Of a stretch of DNA of 64,000 bases, positions 52,291 through 60,940 are shown one piece after another. The stretch's first letter is position 1, and each line of letters starts with the position of its first letter. The notes under the pieces are model-generated. The model was not told the origin of the DNA, did no database searches, and was given only the letters and a program-made list of their open reading frames with translations. The stretch comes from Aequorivita viscosa (lineage in GTDB: Bacteria > Bacteroidota > Bacteroidia > Flavobacteriales > Flavobacteriaceae), in assembly GCF_900106795.1 (NCBI RefSeq), contig NZ_FNNS01000013.1:1-64000 (forward strand). Direction: 5' to 3'. The position numbers and the translations under genes are program-made.

Positions 52291-52936
52291 TAAAGTTTTT
52301 GTAAAAGAAATCCCTATTATTCTCTCCACAGAAAAAAATATAGGGGAACACTACACCACCATCCCGTTAAAGGAAGCCAATTTTAAGAAATTGGTAAAAA
52401 AAATATACAATGGCGAGCTCCTTTACGTTAATCTATACCACAAAAATGCTGAAAAATTAGAACAATATCTACGAAAGAAAATAAAAGTAGTAGAAGCTGG
52501 TGGCGGCTTAGTGTATAATAGTAACAAAGAAATTCTTTTTATAAGACGAAATAAAAAATGGGATCTTCCTAAAGGCAAAATTGAAAAAGGGGAGACCTAT
52601 CAACAAGCGGCAATTCGCGAGGTAATGGAGGAAACAGGAATTAAGGATTTGGAAATTCGGGATTTCTTAAAAACCACTTATCACGTTTTTACCCGAAACG
52701 GTAAATTTAAATTAAAGATTACGTATTGGTACGAAATGTTTAGTGATTATAACGGGCCGCTTACTCCTGAGTCTAGTGAAGGTATTAAAAAAGTACGATG
52801 GAAGAATTTTGAAAAATCTCAAAAGGCGTTACAAGATTCGTATGAGAACATAAAGCTACTTTTTCCTAAGGAATACCTAACTACACATCCAAACGACCGT
52901 AATTTGAAATCGAAGTTGCACAACGGGGTTAAGTAA
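52286..52936 (+). CDS. NUDIX hydrolase
   Basis: 216 residues. The Nudix box GKIEKGETYQQAAIREVMEETGI (GX5EX7REUXEEXGU) is complete at about residues 92-114. An N-terminal domain of about 65 residues (MYKVFVKEIPIILS onward) precedes it and is not recognised. Such enzymes hydrolyse nucleoside diphosphates linked to other groups; the substrate is unknown. Its ATG is 7 bases from that of divergent pyrE. Confidence 0.9.
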   Translation: MYKVFVKEIPIILSTEKNIGEHYTTIPLKEANFKKLVKKIYNGELLYVNLYHKNAEKLEQYLRKKIKVVEAGGGLVYNSNKEILFIRRNKKWDLPKGKIEKGETYQQAAIREVMEETGIKDLEIRDFLKTTYHVFTRNGKFKLKITYWYEMFSDYNGPLTPESSEGIKKVRWKNFEKSQKALQDSYENIKLLFPKEYLTTHPNDRNLKSKLHNGVK

Positions 52937-53132
52937 TTTGTACTTTTTAATTTAACTTTTTTTTTGATTAAATAAGATAAGAGTGTAATTTATGCGAGAT
53001 TCTTCTTTTTTGAAGCTTTTGTTTAAACACTTCTTAGTTTTTTTTCTTATGAATTTGAGAAACACGCGCCAGTGTTAACGTTAAGGAGAAATCAACAATA
53101 GAAAAGCATTAGGTTTTTTTAATATTGTTGTT

Positions 53133-53140
53133 TATGTTTG
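53133..53140 (+). promoter_or_regulatory. -7 promoter box TATGTTTG for the T9SS cargo gene
   Basis: Exact TAnnTTTG ending 30 bases before the ATG at 53171. Confidence 0.5.
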
Positions 53141-53170
53141 TAGTTCATTAATAACTTAAAACTTTATATT

Positions 53171-54100
53171 ATGAAAAAAATTACTTCATTATTGTCCTTA
53201 GCATTGGTTTGCTCGGTAGGTTTTGCTCAAAGCAATGTTTCTACTGCAAAGGAAATGGGAGACCCTAATGCACAAACTGTAAATTACGGTAACCAAACTA
53301 ACAATTTAGCTCCTTGTGATTTTGATATCCCAAGTAACGACTTTGAAAATGGATGGGGACCTGCAAATGATCCAGCATCTATTTGGGCAGATGATTTCGT
53401 TGTAAACATGGGCGAATCATTTACAGTTACTCAAGTTGGTTTCAACGTTCTTACAGAGCCAGGTGTTGAAGTTGATGAAGCTGATGTATTCTTTTACTCT
53501 GACTCAGGTATGGGACCAGGTGACGAGGTAGCTTCTTTTACTCAACAAGAAATCACTTCACAAGAAGTAATTGGTGAAAACTTTGGTTTCGACGTAAGAA
53601 GAGTTGTAATCGATATTACTCCAACTGAGTTTGTTGGTTCTGCTGGTGCTGAAACTGTATACTGGATGGGAGCTGTACTTGCTTACAGTGGTGCTTCTGT
53701 TTACTGGGAGGTAACTTCAATCATTACTACTCCTAACGAAGGTTATTTATACGATGCTGATACAGCTGCTTGGTACCCAGGAAGCACAGTATTCACTGAC
53801 CCTATGGACCCAGCTGATTACGTAAGAACTATCTCTGGTGAGTGTAACGCATTGAGCGTAAACTCTAATGCATTGTCTCAAGTTGCAGTTTATCCAAACC
53901 CAACTTCTGATGTATTAAACATTCAAACTCCAGCTAACGTAGATGTAACATCTGTTGTTCTTTTTGACGTATTAGGTAAAAAAGTAAACGCAGACTACAA
54001 CAACAGCGCTATCAACATGACTTCTCTTTCTCAAGGTGTTTACATCTTGAAAGTAGAAACTTCTGCTGGTACGCTTACCCAAAAAGTTGTTAAGCAATAA
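53171..54100 (+). CDS. Secreted protein with T9SS type A C-terminal sorting domain
   Basis: 309 residues. Signal peptide (MKKITSLLSLALVCSVGFAQ), an acidic body of about 210 residues (SIWADDFVVNMGESFTVTQVGF, DADVFFYSDSGMGPGDEV-like segments), then the sorting domain from about residue 240: VAVYPNPTSDVLNIQ, VVLFDVLGKKV, LSQGVYILKVET and a final KVVKQ. The body looks like a beta-sandwich without recognised catalytic residues. Codon use is noticeably uniform, as in highly expressed genes such as rpsA here. The T9SS machinery itself is not in the window. Confidence 0.88.
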   Translation: MKKITSLLSLALVCSVGFAQSNVSTAKEMGDPNAQTVNYGNQTNNLAPCDFDIPSNDFENGWGPANDPASIWADDFVVNMGESFTVTQVGFNVLTEPGVEVDEADVFFYSDSGMGPGDEVASFTQQEITSQEVIGENFGFDVRRVVIDITPTEFVGSAGAETVYWMGAVLAYSGASVYWEVTSIITTPNEGYLYDADTAAWYPGSTVFTDPMDPADYVRTISGECNALSVNSNALSQVAVYPNPTSDVLNIQTPANVDVTSVVLFDVLGKKVNADYNNSAINMTSLSQGVYILKVETSAGTLTQKVVKQ

Positions 54101-54122
54101 TTATTGCTTAATCTAAATACTT

Positions 54123-54155
54123 AAAAAGCCTCAATCGAAAGATTGGGGCTTTTTC
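54123..54155 (+). terminator. Terminator of the T9SS cargo gene
   Basis: AAAAAGCCTCAATC / GATTGGGGCTTTTT with a GAAA loop and a T-rich tail. Confidence 0.85.
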
Positions 54156-54291
54156 TTTTTTATAGCTCAAAAGAAAACTTGTCAGCGATGTTGTTAATTT
54201 GGTGCAATTGCTTGTTTAGGAAGTCTTGTGAAGGGATGGAACAACTGGTTTTCTCAGGGTTTAAGATGTAATTTAATAGTTATCAAAAGCC

Positions 54292-54987
54292 TTAAACAAC
54301 AATTTCTTTCTTAGTGTCACTTTCTATTATTCCATCCCTTAGTCGGATAATACGATGTGCGTTTTCGGCTATGTCTTCTTCGTGGGTAACTAATATCACT
54401 GTATTTCCAGCAGCGTGAATTTTATTAAAAAGACTCATAATTTCAACTGATGTTTTTGAATCGAGATTTCCTGTGGGCTCATCGGCTAAAATTATAGAGG
54501 GGCTGTTAACCAACGCTCTTCCTACAGCGACCCGCTGTCGTTGACCTCCTGAAAGTTGGTTTGGTTTATGATCCATTCTATCTGCCAAACCTACTTGAGT
54601 TAAAACCTCTTTAGCGCGCTCTGTACGCTCTTTCTTTGAAGCTCCGGCATATATCATCGGGAGTGCAACATTCTCCAAGGCAGTAGTCCGAGGAAGCAGA
54701 TTGAACGTTTGGAATACAAAACCTATTTCTTTATTACGTATTTCCGCCAAATCATCGTCGGTCATGTTGCTCACGTCCTTTCCGTTAAGCTCATAACTAC
54801 CCGATGTAGGTGTATCTAAACACCCTAAAAGATTCATTAGCGTAGATTTCCCAGATCCAGAAGGTCCCATTAACGCAACATATTCTCCTCGTTCAATCTC
54901 TAGGTCAATTCCCTTTAAAACCTTAACAACTTCATTTCCCATAGGAAAATTACGAGTAATATTTTTGATGTTTATTATTAAGCTCAT
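54292..54987 (-). CDS. ABC transporter ATP-binding protein (LolD/MacB type)
   Basis: 231 residues. Walker [17 protein letters not shown]-loop [11 protein letters not shown], signature [15 protein letters not shown], Walker [14 protein letters not shown] and the H-loop VTHEEDIAE. The type matches the MacB/LolD/FtsE group that drives mechanotransmission permeases. No permease gene is adjacent, so the partner must be encoded elsewhere. Confidence 0.93.
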   Translation of the reverse strand: MSLIINIKNITRNFPMGNEVVKVLKGIDLEIERGEYVALMGPSGSGKSTLMNLLGCLDTPTSGSYELNGKDVSNMTDDDLAEIRNKEIGFVFQTFNLLPRTTALENVALPMIYAGASKKERTERAKEVLTQVGLADRMDHKPNQLSGGQRQRVAVGRALVNSPSIILADEPTGNLDSKTSVEIMSLFNKIHAAGNTVILVTHEEDIAENAHRIIRLRDGIIESDTKKEIVV

Positions 54988-55044
54988 GACTTTTTTTTAT
55001 TTCTTAGCTGTTAAGGATGTATGTTTTATATTATCTGTAAGACG

Positions 55045-55052
55045 CAAATATA
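55045..55052 (-). promoter_or_regulatory. -7 promoter box TATATTTG for the ABC ATPase gene
   Basis: Exact TAnnTTTG on the minus strand, 57 bases upstream of the ATG at 54987. Confidence 0.5.
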
Positions 55053-55201
55053 CTGCTACTGTTACAGTCTTCTGCGAATTTAGAAAGCTTTCAGGTTTTG
55101 TAAACCACATACGCTTAAAAACCAAACAGGGTTGTCTTGAATAAGCATTGGATTTAGTTTAATGAAAATTAAAATTATTGGCTCATAAAATTGTACAAAA
55201 G

Positions 55202-55975
55202 CTATACGCGAATTATAAAATGTTCTTTTGCTTGCTCTTTTCTAAAGAAAACAATTCCCCATTGGAAGGTATCTATACTCACAGTTACTTTTTCATTAGC
55301 GATTATGTTTTCCCAGGCTTCGGTCATATCCTTGCTCCAATAAATATCGTCAAAAATGATAACCGAACCATTGTGAACGTTGTTGAGCAATGAATTAAAA
55401 TAGTTTAAAGTCCGTTCGCCATTGTGATCGCCATCAATAAAAATGAGATCGAAGGTTTCAGAAGAATTTTTTAAGATGAAATCATTAAAAGTCTCGTTGT
55501 GAAGCGTAATATTTTTTAAGCCGAACTTTTTGAAATACTCTTGTGCCACCTTAGCAGTATTGGAACACGCTTCGACGGTATGAACGTAGGCAAATTGATT
55601 TGAAAGGGATAGGGCTGTGGTTCCCAGTCCGAGTGAAGTGCCCAATTCTAACATATTTTCACATTTTAGATAAGCAGCAATTCTAAACAAGAGTTTTTGA
55701 CGATCTTTTTTCATTCCTGCATTTTTTAAAACCGCAGAAACTTTTCTAACAGGCTTTTTGAAAATTCGTGATCCTTGACCAAAATCTTTCATTTCGATTA
55801 CGGAATTGTCTTTTTTTAAGGCTTTTCTGTGAGTTTTTAAAACTTGGTAATTGGCATACTTCGTTTTATCGTTAAAACACTTCGTCACTAAGCCATATAC
55901 AAAAGGCGAATGTACCCCGTGTTTGTTTTTCGATAGCCTAAGAAATTTAATAAGACTTTTTGCCTGATGAATCAT
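55202..55975 (-). CDS. SAM-dependent methyltransferase (O-methyltransferase-like)
   Basis: 257 residues. The SAM motif MLELGTSLGLGTTALSLS is near residue 105, VHTVEACSNTAKVAQEYF forms the acidic loop, and DLIFIDGDHNGERTLNYF is motif II. An N-terminal extension of about 95 residues (IKFLRLSKNKHGVHSPFVYGLV) is typical of a flavobacterial group. The substrate is unknown. It is 50 bases from recF on the same strand. Confidence 0.85.
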   Translation of the reverse strand: MIHQAKSLIKFLRLSKNKHGVHSPFVYGLVTKCFNDKTKYANYQVLKTHRKALKKDNSVIEMKDFGQGSRIFKKPVRKVSAVLKNAGMKKDRQKLLFRIAAYLKCENMLELGTSLGLGTTALSLSNQFAYVHTVEACSNTAKVAQEYFKKFGLKNITLHNETFNDFILKNSSETFDLIFIDGDHNGERTLNYFNSLLNNVHNGSVIIFDDIYWSKDMTEAWENIIANEKVTVSIDTFQWGIVFFRKEQAKEHFIIRV

Positions 55976-56024
55976 TAGCTGAAAAATAATTATTAATGAT
56001 GGTTCGTATTGCTTTCAATATGTG

Positions 56025-57122
56025 TTACTCTTTTTCCTGATTACCTAGCGGAAACATTTTATACGTTTGGCGCACTTTTTTAATTACTTCTTCTGTGCGT
56101 TCGGCGTGGGTGTCACTAATAAAAATTTGCCCAAAATTTTCGTCATCAACTAACGAAATTAAATGTGCAACGCGTGTTTCGTCCAGTTTATCAAAAATAT
56201 CGTCTAATAGCAAAATCGGATTCGTTTTTGAATGCGTTTTTATAAAGTCAAATTGAGCGAGTTTTAAAGCAATCAAATATGATTTTTGTTGCCCTTGAGA
56301 GCCAAACTTCTTGATAGGGTGTCCGTCAATTTCCAAAATTAAATCGTCTTTATGTATACCAAAGTTGGTGTATTGTGCCATTCTATCTTTGGCAACATTA
56401 TTTTGTAGCAATGTCAACAAATCGTTTTCTTGAAGTTGACTTTCGTATATTAAGTTTATTTGTTCGTTGCCACTGCTAATTGATTTATAACGATTTAAAA
56501 AAATAGGTAAAAATTCTTCCAAAAAAGCTGTCCGCTTTCCAAAAATTGAAGTGCCAAAAACGTGAAGCTGTTCGTTATAAATATCTAAAGTATCTTGATT
56601 AAATGTGTTGTTCGCAACAAAATATTTTAAAAGTGAATTCCGTTGCGCTAAAACTTTGTTGTATTTTATTAAGTTGTGAAGATATTCTGAATCGCGTTGC
56701 GAGATTACGCCGTCTATAAATTTTCTTCGGGTGTCGCTACCTTCAATTATTAAGTCGCGATCTGCTGGTGAAATGATTACGAGTGGCAAAAAACCAATGT
56801 GATCGCTAAATCGTTCATAGGCTTTACCATTTCGTTTGATAACTTTTTTTTGACCCTTTTTTGCGCTTACAACAATTTTTTCGGCAGTGTTTTTCTTTGC
56901 ATACATTCCTTCCACCACAAAAAAGTCTGTTCCGTGTTTAATGTTCTGGGTGGTGATTGGGTTAAAATAGCTTTTTCCGAACGAAAGATGGTAGATTGCA
57001 TCGAGTACATTTGTCTTGCCTACGCCATTATTTCCAACAAAACAGTTAATTTTCGGATCAAAGTCAAATGTTTCGGATTCTAAATTTTTATAATTGAGTA
57101 ACGATAATTTCTGTAGTACCAT
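56025..57122 (-). CDS. recF: DNA replication and repair protein RecF
   Basis: 365 residues from the ATG at 57122. Walker [27 protein letters not shown], the signature region [17 protein letters not shown], and Walker [16 protein letters not shown]. It loads RecA at gapped DNA. The frame continues to 57224, but that stretch is hydrophobic and not RecF-like. It is divergent from the TPR gene. Confidence 0.94.
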   Translation of the reverse strand: MVLQKLSLLNYKNLESETFDFDPKINCFVGNNGVGKTNVLDAIYHLSFGKSYFNPITTQNIKHGTDFFVVEGMYAKKNTAEKIVVSAKKGQKKVIKRNGKAYERFSDHIGFLPLVIISPADRDLIIEGSDTRRKFIDGVISQRDSEYLHNLIKYNKVLAQRNSLLKYFVANNTFNQDTLDIYNEQLHVFGTSIFGKRTAFLEEFLPIFLNRYKSISSGNEQINLIYESQLQENDLLTLLQNNVAKDRMAQYTNFGIHKDDLILEIDGHPIKKFGSQGQQKSYLIALKLAQFDFIKTHSKTNPILLLDDIFDKLDETRVAHLISLVDDENFGQIFISDTHAERTEEVIKKVRQTYKMFPLGNQEKE

Positions 57123-57233
57123 AATTATGAGGGGGTTGTGAATTTTAAATCTTTTTGAAAAAAAAGTAAATTCAACTTTGCAAATTATCAAAAAATAAGA
57201 AATATTTATCCTTTCAAATTCCATTAATAATTT

Positions 57234-57241
57234 TAATTTTG
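57234..57241 (+). promoter_or_regulatory. -7 promoter box TAATTTTG for the TPR-ribH operon
   Basis: Exact TAnnTTTG ending 20 bases before the ATG at 57262. Confidence 0.5.
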
Positions 57242-57261
57242 CGCCACATTAACCAAGAACT

Positions 57262-58029
57262 ATGGCAACGTACAAAAAACGCGCGGGCAAACCGAGAACC
57301 AAGGCTGAAAAAGAAGTCGAAATAGAAGACAACAGCACAACGGCAGAAGTATTTAATAGCCTTGATGAAGGAGCTTCAAGAACTGAGGCTTGGGTAGAAA
57401 AGAATCAAAAAGCTATCATTGGCGTAATTGCATTGGTGGCAGTTTGTGTTTTAGGCTATTTTGCGTATCACCAATACGTTCAGAAACCAAGAGAAGCTGA
57501 AGCAACAAACGAAATGTTTCAAGCACAGCATTATTGGGAACAAGCTTTAACAGCACCAGCAAAAGATTCGTTATACAATCTTTCACTTCAAGGAGGCGAA
57601 GGTAAATACGGTTTCTTAGATATAATCGAAAACTACAGTGGTACAGATGCTGCCAATTTATCGCACTACTACGCGGGTATGGCATATTTAAGCCTTAATA
57701 AATATCAAGAAGCGATAGCGCATTTAGATAAATTCACTAGTAAAGATGAAGTTTTAGCTCCATTGGCAAAAGGCGCTATTGGCGATGCTTTTGTACAATT
57801 GAACCAAAATGAAGAGGCTTTAAAGTATTATGAAGAAGCTGCAAAAATGCGGGATAATGACTTTACTACTCCACGTTTTCTTTTGAAAGCAGGAATTGCA
57901 GCAATGGCTTTAAACCAAAGCGATAAAGCGTTGAATCATTTTAGGAAAATTACAGAAGATTATCCAAAATCTACTGAAGTTAGTAAAGCTGAAATCTACA
58001 CCGGCCGTGCCGAAGCAATGAAGAACTAA
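57262..58029 (+). CDS. Membrane-anchored TPR protein (YfgM-like)
   Basis: 255 residues. A charged N-terminus of about 50 residues precedes one membrane helix (AIIGVIALVAVCVLGYFAY). About four TPR units follow (HYYAGMAYLSLNKYQEAIAHLDKF, GDAFVQLNQNEEALKYYEEAA, KAGIAAMALNQSDKALNHFRKI). The layout resembles YfgM, an ancillary SecYEG/chaperone partner. The stop abuts the ribH ATG with no spacer, so the two genes are translated from one message. Confidence 0.85.
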   Translation: MATYKKRAGKPRTKAEKEVEIEDNSTTAEVFNSLDEGASRTEAWVEKNQKAIIGVIALVAVCVLGYFAYHQYVQKPREAEATNEMFQAQHYWEQALTAPAKDSLYNLSLQGGEGKYGFLDIIENYSGTDAANLSHYYAGMAYLSLNKYQEAIAHLDKFTSKDEVLAPLAKGAIGDAFVQLNQNEEALKYYEEAAKMRDNDFTTPRFLLKAGIAAMALNQSDKALNHFRKITEDYPKSTEVSKAEIYTGRAEAMKN

Positions 58030-58527
58030 ATGGCTACCGAAAATAAAAATTTATCGACCTACGATAAAACAACTATCCCAAATGCGAAAGATTTTCGGTT
58101 TGGGATTGTTGTTTCAGAATGGAATCACGACATAACCGAAGGAATGTTCCAAGGTGCTTTTGATGCACTTAAAGATTGTGGTGCATTAAACGAGAATATT
58201 GTTCGTTGGAATGTGCCAGGAAGTTTTGAGCTGATCTACGGTTGTAAGCGTATGGCCGAAAGCTATGACATGCTCGATGCTATCATCTCTATTGGAAGTG
58301 TAATTCAAGGAGAAACCAAGCATTTTGATTATGTGTGTGAAGCGGTAGCACAAGGCATTAAAGACCTAAACGTACAAGGAAATATACCTGTTATTTTTTG
58401 CGTACTTACCGACAACAACCTTCAACAAGCCATAGACAGAAGCGGTGGAAAGCACGGGAATAAAGGCACAGAAGCTGCAATTGCGGCCATAAAAATGGCA
58501 CAGCTTAAGAGAGAATCTAAGTTCTAA
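58030..58527 (+). CDS. ribH: 6,7-dimethyl-8-ribityllumazine synthase
   Basis: 165 residues. FGIVVSEWNHDITEGMFQGA, VPGSFELIYGCKRMAE, GSVIQGETKHFDYV and VIFCVLTDNNLQQAIDRSGGKHGNKGTEAA cover the whole fold. It condenses the ribityl pyrimidine with dihydroxybutanone phosphate in riboflavin synthesis and assembles into icosahedral shells. It is directly downstream of the TPR gene. Confidence 0.95.
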   Translation: MATENKNLSTYDKTTIPNAKDFRFGIVVSEWNHDITEGMFQGAFDALKDCGALNENIVRWNVPGSFELIYGCKRMAESYDMLDAIISIGSVIQGETKHFDYVCEAVAQGIKDLNVQGNIPVIFCVLTDNNLQQAIDRSGGKHGNKGTEAAIAAIKMAQLKRESKF

Positions 58528-58702
58528 GGTTTTTATTTTGTGGTTTTGGGTTAAATGATTCTAATATTGATTAGACATTAATCATTATCCATTAACCATA
58601 ACCATCCCCAATCCTAATCTGCCAGCTACCAATGCTATATACTGTGGTATGGTAATTGCCCAAATCCCTGTACAAAGACTTTACAAAACACAGGATTTTA
58701 AG

Positions 58703-58710
58703 TATCTTTG
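58703..58710 (+). promoter_or_regulatory. -7 promoter box TATCTTTG
   Basis: Exact TAnnTTTG ending 13 bases before the ATG at 58724, so this small gene and mutL probably have their own transcript. Confidence 0.5.
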
Positions 58711-58723
58711 AAGCACGACAATT

Positions 58724-59008
58724 ATGGGACTTTTAGGTAAAAGAAAAAATAAAAAGTTTAATTACAAACCACGCTATTTCGAGCATGACGGGGATGGAAG
58801 CCCTTTTTCAATTGAGCACAAGTTTGATAAGTATCGTTCTACTGTAGGCGAAAACCAAAGCTTAAAGGGGAAGTTCAAAACCGCGTGGGGCGAATTGAGA
58901 GAAACCTCCGACAAAAACACCCGTTTGCGACTCCTAGTTTTAATAGGAGTTTTATTGTTTGTATTCCTTTTAATTATAGGGTTCGACCTATCCATTTTCT
59001 ACCAATAA
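58724..59008 (+). CDS. Small membrane protein upstream of mutL
   Basis: 94 residues. A basic start (MGLLGKRKNKKFNYKPRYF), a polar middle, and one C-terminal membrane helix (LLVLIGVLLFVFLLIIGFDL). I recall this group labelled 'riboflavin synthase subunit beta' in flavobacteria, apparently because of the ribH neighbour; nothing in the sequence supports that. Function unknown. It is 5 bases before mutL. Confidence 0.8.
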   Translation: MGLLGKRKNKKFNYKPRYFEHDGDGSPFSIEHKFDKYRSTVGENQSLKGKFKTAWGELRETSDKNTRLRLLVLIGVLLFVFLLIIGFDLSIFYQ

Positions 59009-59013
59009 TTTTC

Positions 59014-60891
59014 ATGACAGATATTATCCAGTTATTGCCAGATCATGTTGCAAACCAGATTGCGGCAGGAGAGGTTGTGCAAAGACCGGCTTCTGTGGTA
59101 AAGGAATTACTTGAAAATGCCATTGACGCCAAAGCAACAAGTATAACACTCGTTGTTAAAGACGCAGGAAAAACCCTAGTTCAAGTTACCGATGATGGGG
59201 TTGGAATGAGTGTAACAGATGCCAGACTAAGCTTTGAACGGCACGCCACCTCCAAAATCAAATCGGCTGAAGATCTCTTTAACCTTCATACCAAAGGCTT
59301 TCGTGGTGAGGCTTTAGCTTCTATTGCAGCAATTGCCCACGTAGAATTGAAAACTAAAACCGAAGGTAATGATATTGGAACTCATCTTACTATTGAAGGT
59401 AGTAAAGTTATTTCACAAGATCCGGCTGTTGTACCAAAAGGAACTACGATTGCTGTAAAGAATCTGTTTTATAATATTCCAGCACGACGAAACTTCCTAA
59501 AGAGCAATACAGTGGAAACACGCCATATTATTGATGAGTTTCATCGTGTGGCATTAGCGCATCCAAGTGTTGCTTTTCAAATGATACACAACGGAAGTGA
59601 TGTTTTTAACCTTCCTGCTTCAAATTCAAGGCAGCGCATTGTAAATATCTTCGGAAGCAAGACCAATGAGAAATTAGTTCCTGTTAATGAGGAAACAGAA
59701 ATTTTAAAAATAAACGGTTTCGTATTGAAGCCTGAGTATGGAAAAAAAAGTAGAGGAGAGCAGTTTTTCTTTGTAAACGACCGCTTTATACGCAGTTCAT
59801 ACCTACATCATGCCGTCGCTTCAGCTTATGAAGGATTAATGAAAAACGGAGTTCATCCTGGATATTTTCTTTTTTTGGATGTTGATCCACACTCAATAGA
59901 CATCAACATTCATCCTACGAAAACAGAAATCAAGTTTGACGATGAGCATGCTATTTATGCTATGCTTCGGGCAACTGTAAAGCATAGTTTAGGTCAGTTT
60001 AACATCGCACCGGTTCTCGATTTTGAAAGGGATAAAGGCTTCGATACTCCGTATGAATACGGAAAAAAGAGCCCGAAAGCCCCATCTATTGAAGTTGATA
60101 GGGATTTTAATCCATTTAAAGAGAAGCCAAAGCAAGGAAATATAAATTTCCCGTTTGAAAGAGCGCGAACATCTAGTGTAGGCGCCAATCCTTCGTGGGA
60201 ATCGCTTTATGTGGGACTACATGATGAAATTGAAACTACGGAAACTTCAGATCCTGTTTCAATACATCAAATTGAATTTGAAAGTGAGGAAGTTACAGGT
60301 AATCTTTTTGAAAATGATAAGTCTGAAACGGGGCAAGTTACATTTCAACTTCAGAATAAATACGTTGTAAGTCCGTTAAAAACAGGGTTGATGGTAATTC
60401 ATCAAAATTTGGCACATCAACGTATTCTTTACGAAGAACTTCTAAAGAATATTACCGTTAAAGAAGCTGTTAGTCAGCAATTGCTATTTCCACTTCAATT
60501 AAACTTTTCAAAATCTGATGTGGAGATTATTGCAAAAATCCGTGAACAATTAGAGCATACCGGCTTTGTTTTTTCTGAATTAAAAGGAGAAAACATTGAG
60601 ATTAGCGGTATTCCTGTGATGATAGTGGAAAGTCTTGTTGTAAATTTGTTACAGCAATTAGTCTATAACATTAAAGAAGATTTGCCCGATAGCGGATTTA
60701 GCCAAAATGATATGTTAGCCAAATCAATGGCAGCTAGTATGGCCATCAAAACAGGAGTTTCACTTAATAGTGAAGAGCAAGAGCATTTAATTAATCAATT
60801 GTTCGCTTGTAAGGAGCCTACCGTAAGCCCTGGCAATAAACCGGTTTTTACTATAATTAATCTCGGAGAGATTGATAAAAAATTTATGTAG
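59014..60891 (+). CDS. mutL: DNA mismatch repair protein MutL, endonuclease site degenerate
   Basis: 625 residues from the ATG at 59014; upstream codons in this frame overlap the small membrane-protein gene. The GHKL ATPase is complete: ELLENAIDAKAT, VTDDGVGM, ATSKIKSAEDLFNLHTKGFRGEAL. The C-terminal domain has the MutL fold, but the endonuclease motif DQHAxxExxxxE reads HQNLAHQRILYEE (from His463). The CPHGRP motif reads SPGNKP (605-610). It therefore looks like a MutL that cannot nick DNA by the usual metal site. Confidence 0.93.
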   Translation: MTDIIQLLPDHVANQIAAGEVVQRPASVVKELLENAIDAKATSITLVVKDAGKTLVQVTDDGVGMSVTDARLSFERHATSKIKSAEDLFNLHTKGFRGEALASIAAIAHVELKTKTEGNDIGTHLTIEGSKVISQDPAVVPKGTTIAVKNLFYNIPARRNFLKSNTVETRHIIDEFHRVALAHPSVAFQMIHNGSDVFNLPASNSRQRIVNIFGSKTNEKLVPVNEETEILKINGFVLKPEYGKKSRGEQFFFVNDRFIRSSYLHHAVASAYEGLMKNGVHPGYFLFLDVDPHSIDINIHPTKTEIKFDDEHAIYAMLRATVKHSLGQFNIAPVLDFERDKGFDTPYEYGKKSPKAPSIEVDRDFNPFKEKPKQGNINFPFERARTSSVGANPSWESLYVGLHDEIETTETSDPVSIHQIEFESEEVTGNLFENDKSETGQVTFQLQNKYVVSPLKTGLMVIHQNLAHQRILYEELLKNITVKEAVSQQLLFPLQLNFSKSDVEIIAKIREQLEHTGFVFSELKGENIEISGIPVMIVESLVVNLLQQLVYNIKEDLPDSGFSQNDMLAKSMAASMAIKTGVSLNSEEQEHLINQLFACKEPTVSPGNKPVFTIINLGEIDKKFM

Positions 60892-60895
60892 AACA

Positions 60896-60936
60896 ATCCC
60901 TTTGGGATGAAATAGATTTCCGCCTTTGCGGGAAAT
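60896..60936. repeat. Two small palindromes after mutL (REP-like)
   Basis: ATCCC-TTT-GGGAT (60896-60908), then ATTTCCGC-CTTT-GCGGGAAAT (60916-60936, one unpaired base). The second resembles the REP-like ATTCCCG...CGGGAAT element at 25317-25336. They fill the mutL-rhomboid spacer and end 4 bases before the next ATG. Confidence 0.55.
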
Positions 60937-60940
60937 AATT

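Noticed and set aside
52917-52928. TGCACAACGGGG, similar to the presumed IS982 end at 331-341
   Set aside because: It lies within the last codons of the NUDIX gene, no transposase or second end is near, and the match is short.
54292-54987. ABC ATPase as part of a local transporter operon
   Set aside because: No permease or periplasmic partner gene lies on either side; it is an orphan ATPase here.
58885-59013. 43-codon N-terminal extension of mutL
   Set aside because: It is the other-frame shadow of the small membrane-protein gene; MutL proteins begin at the DIIQLLP segment.
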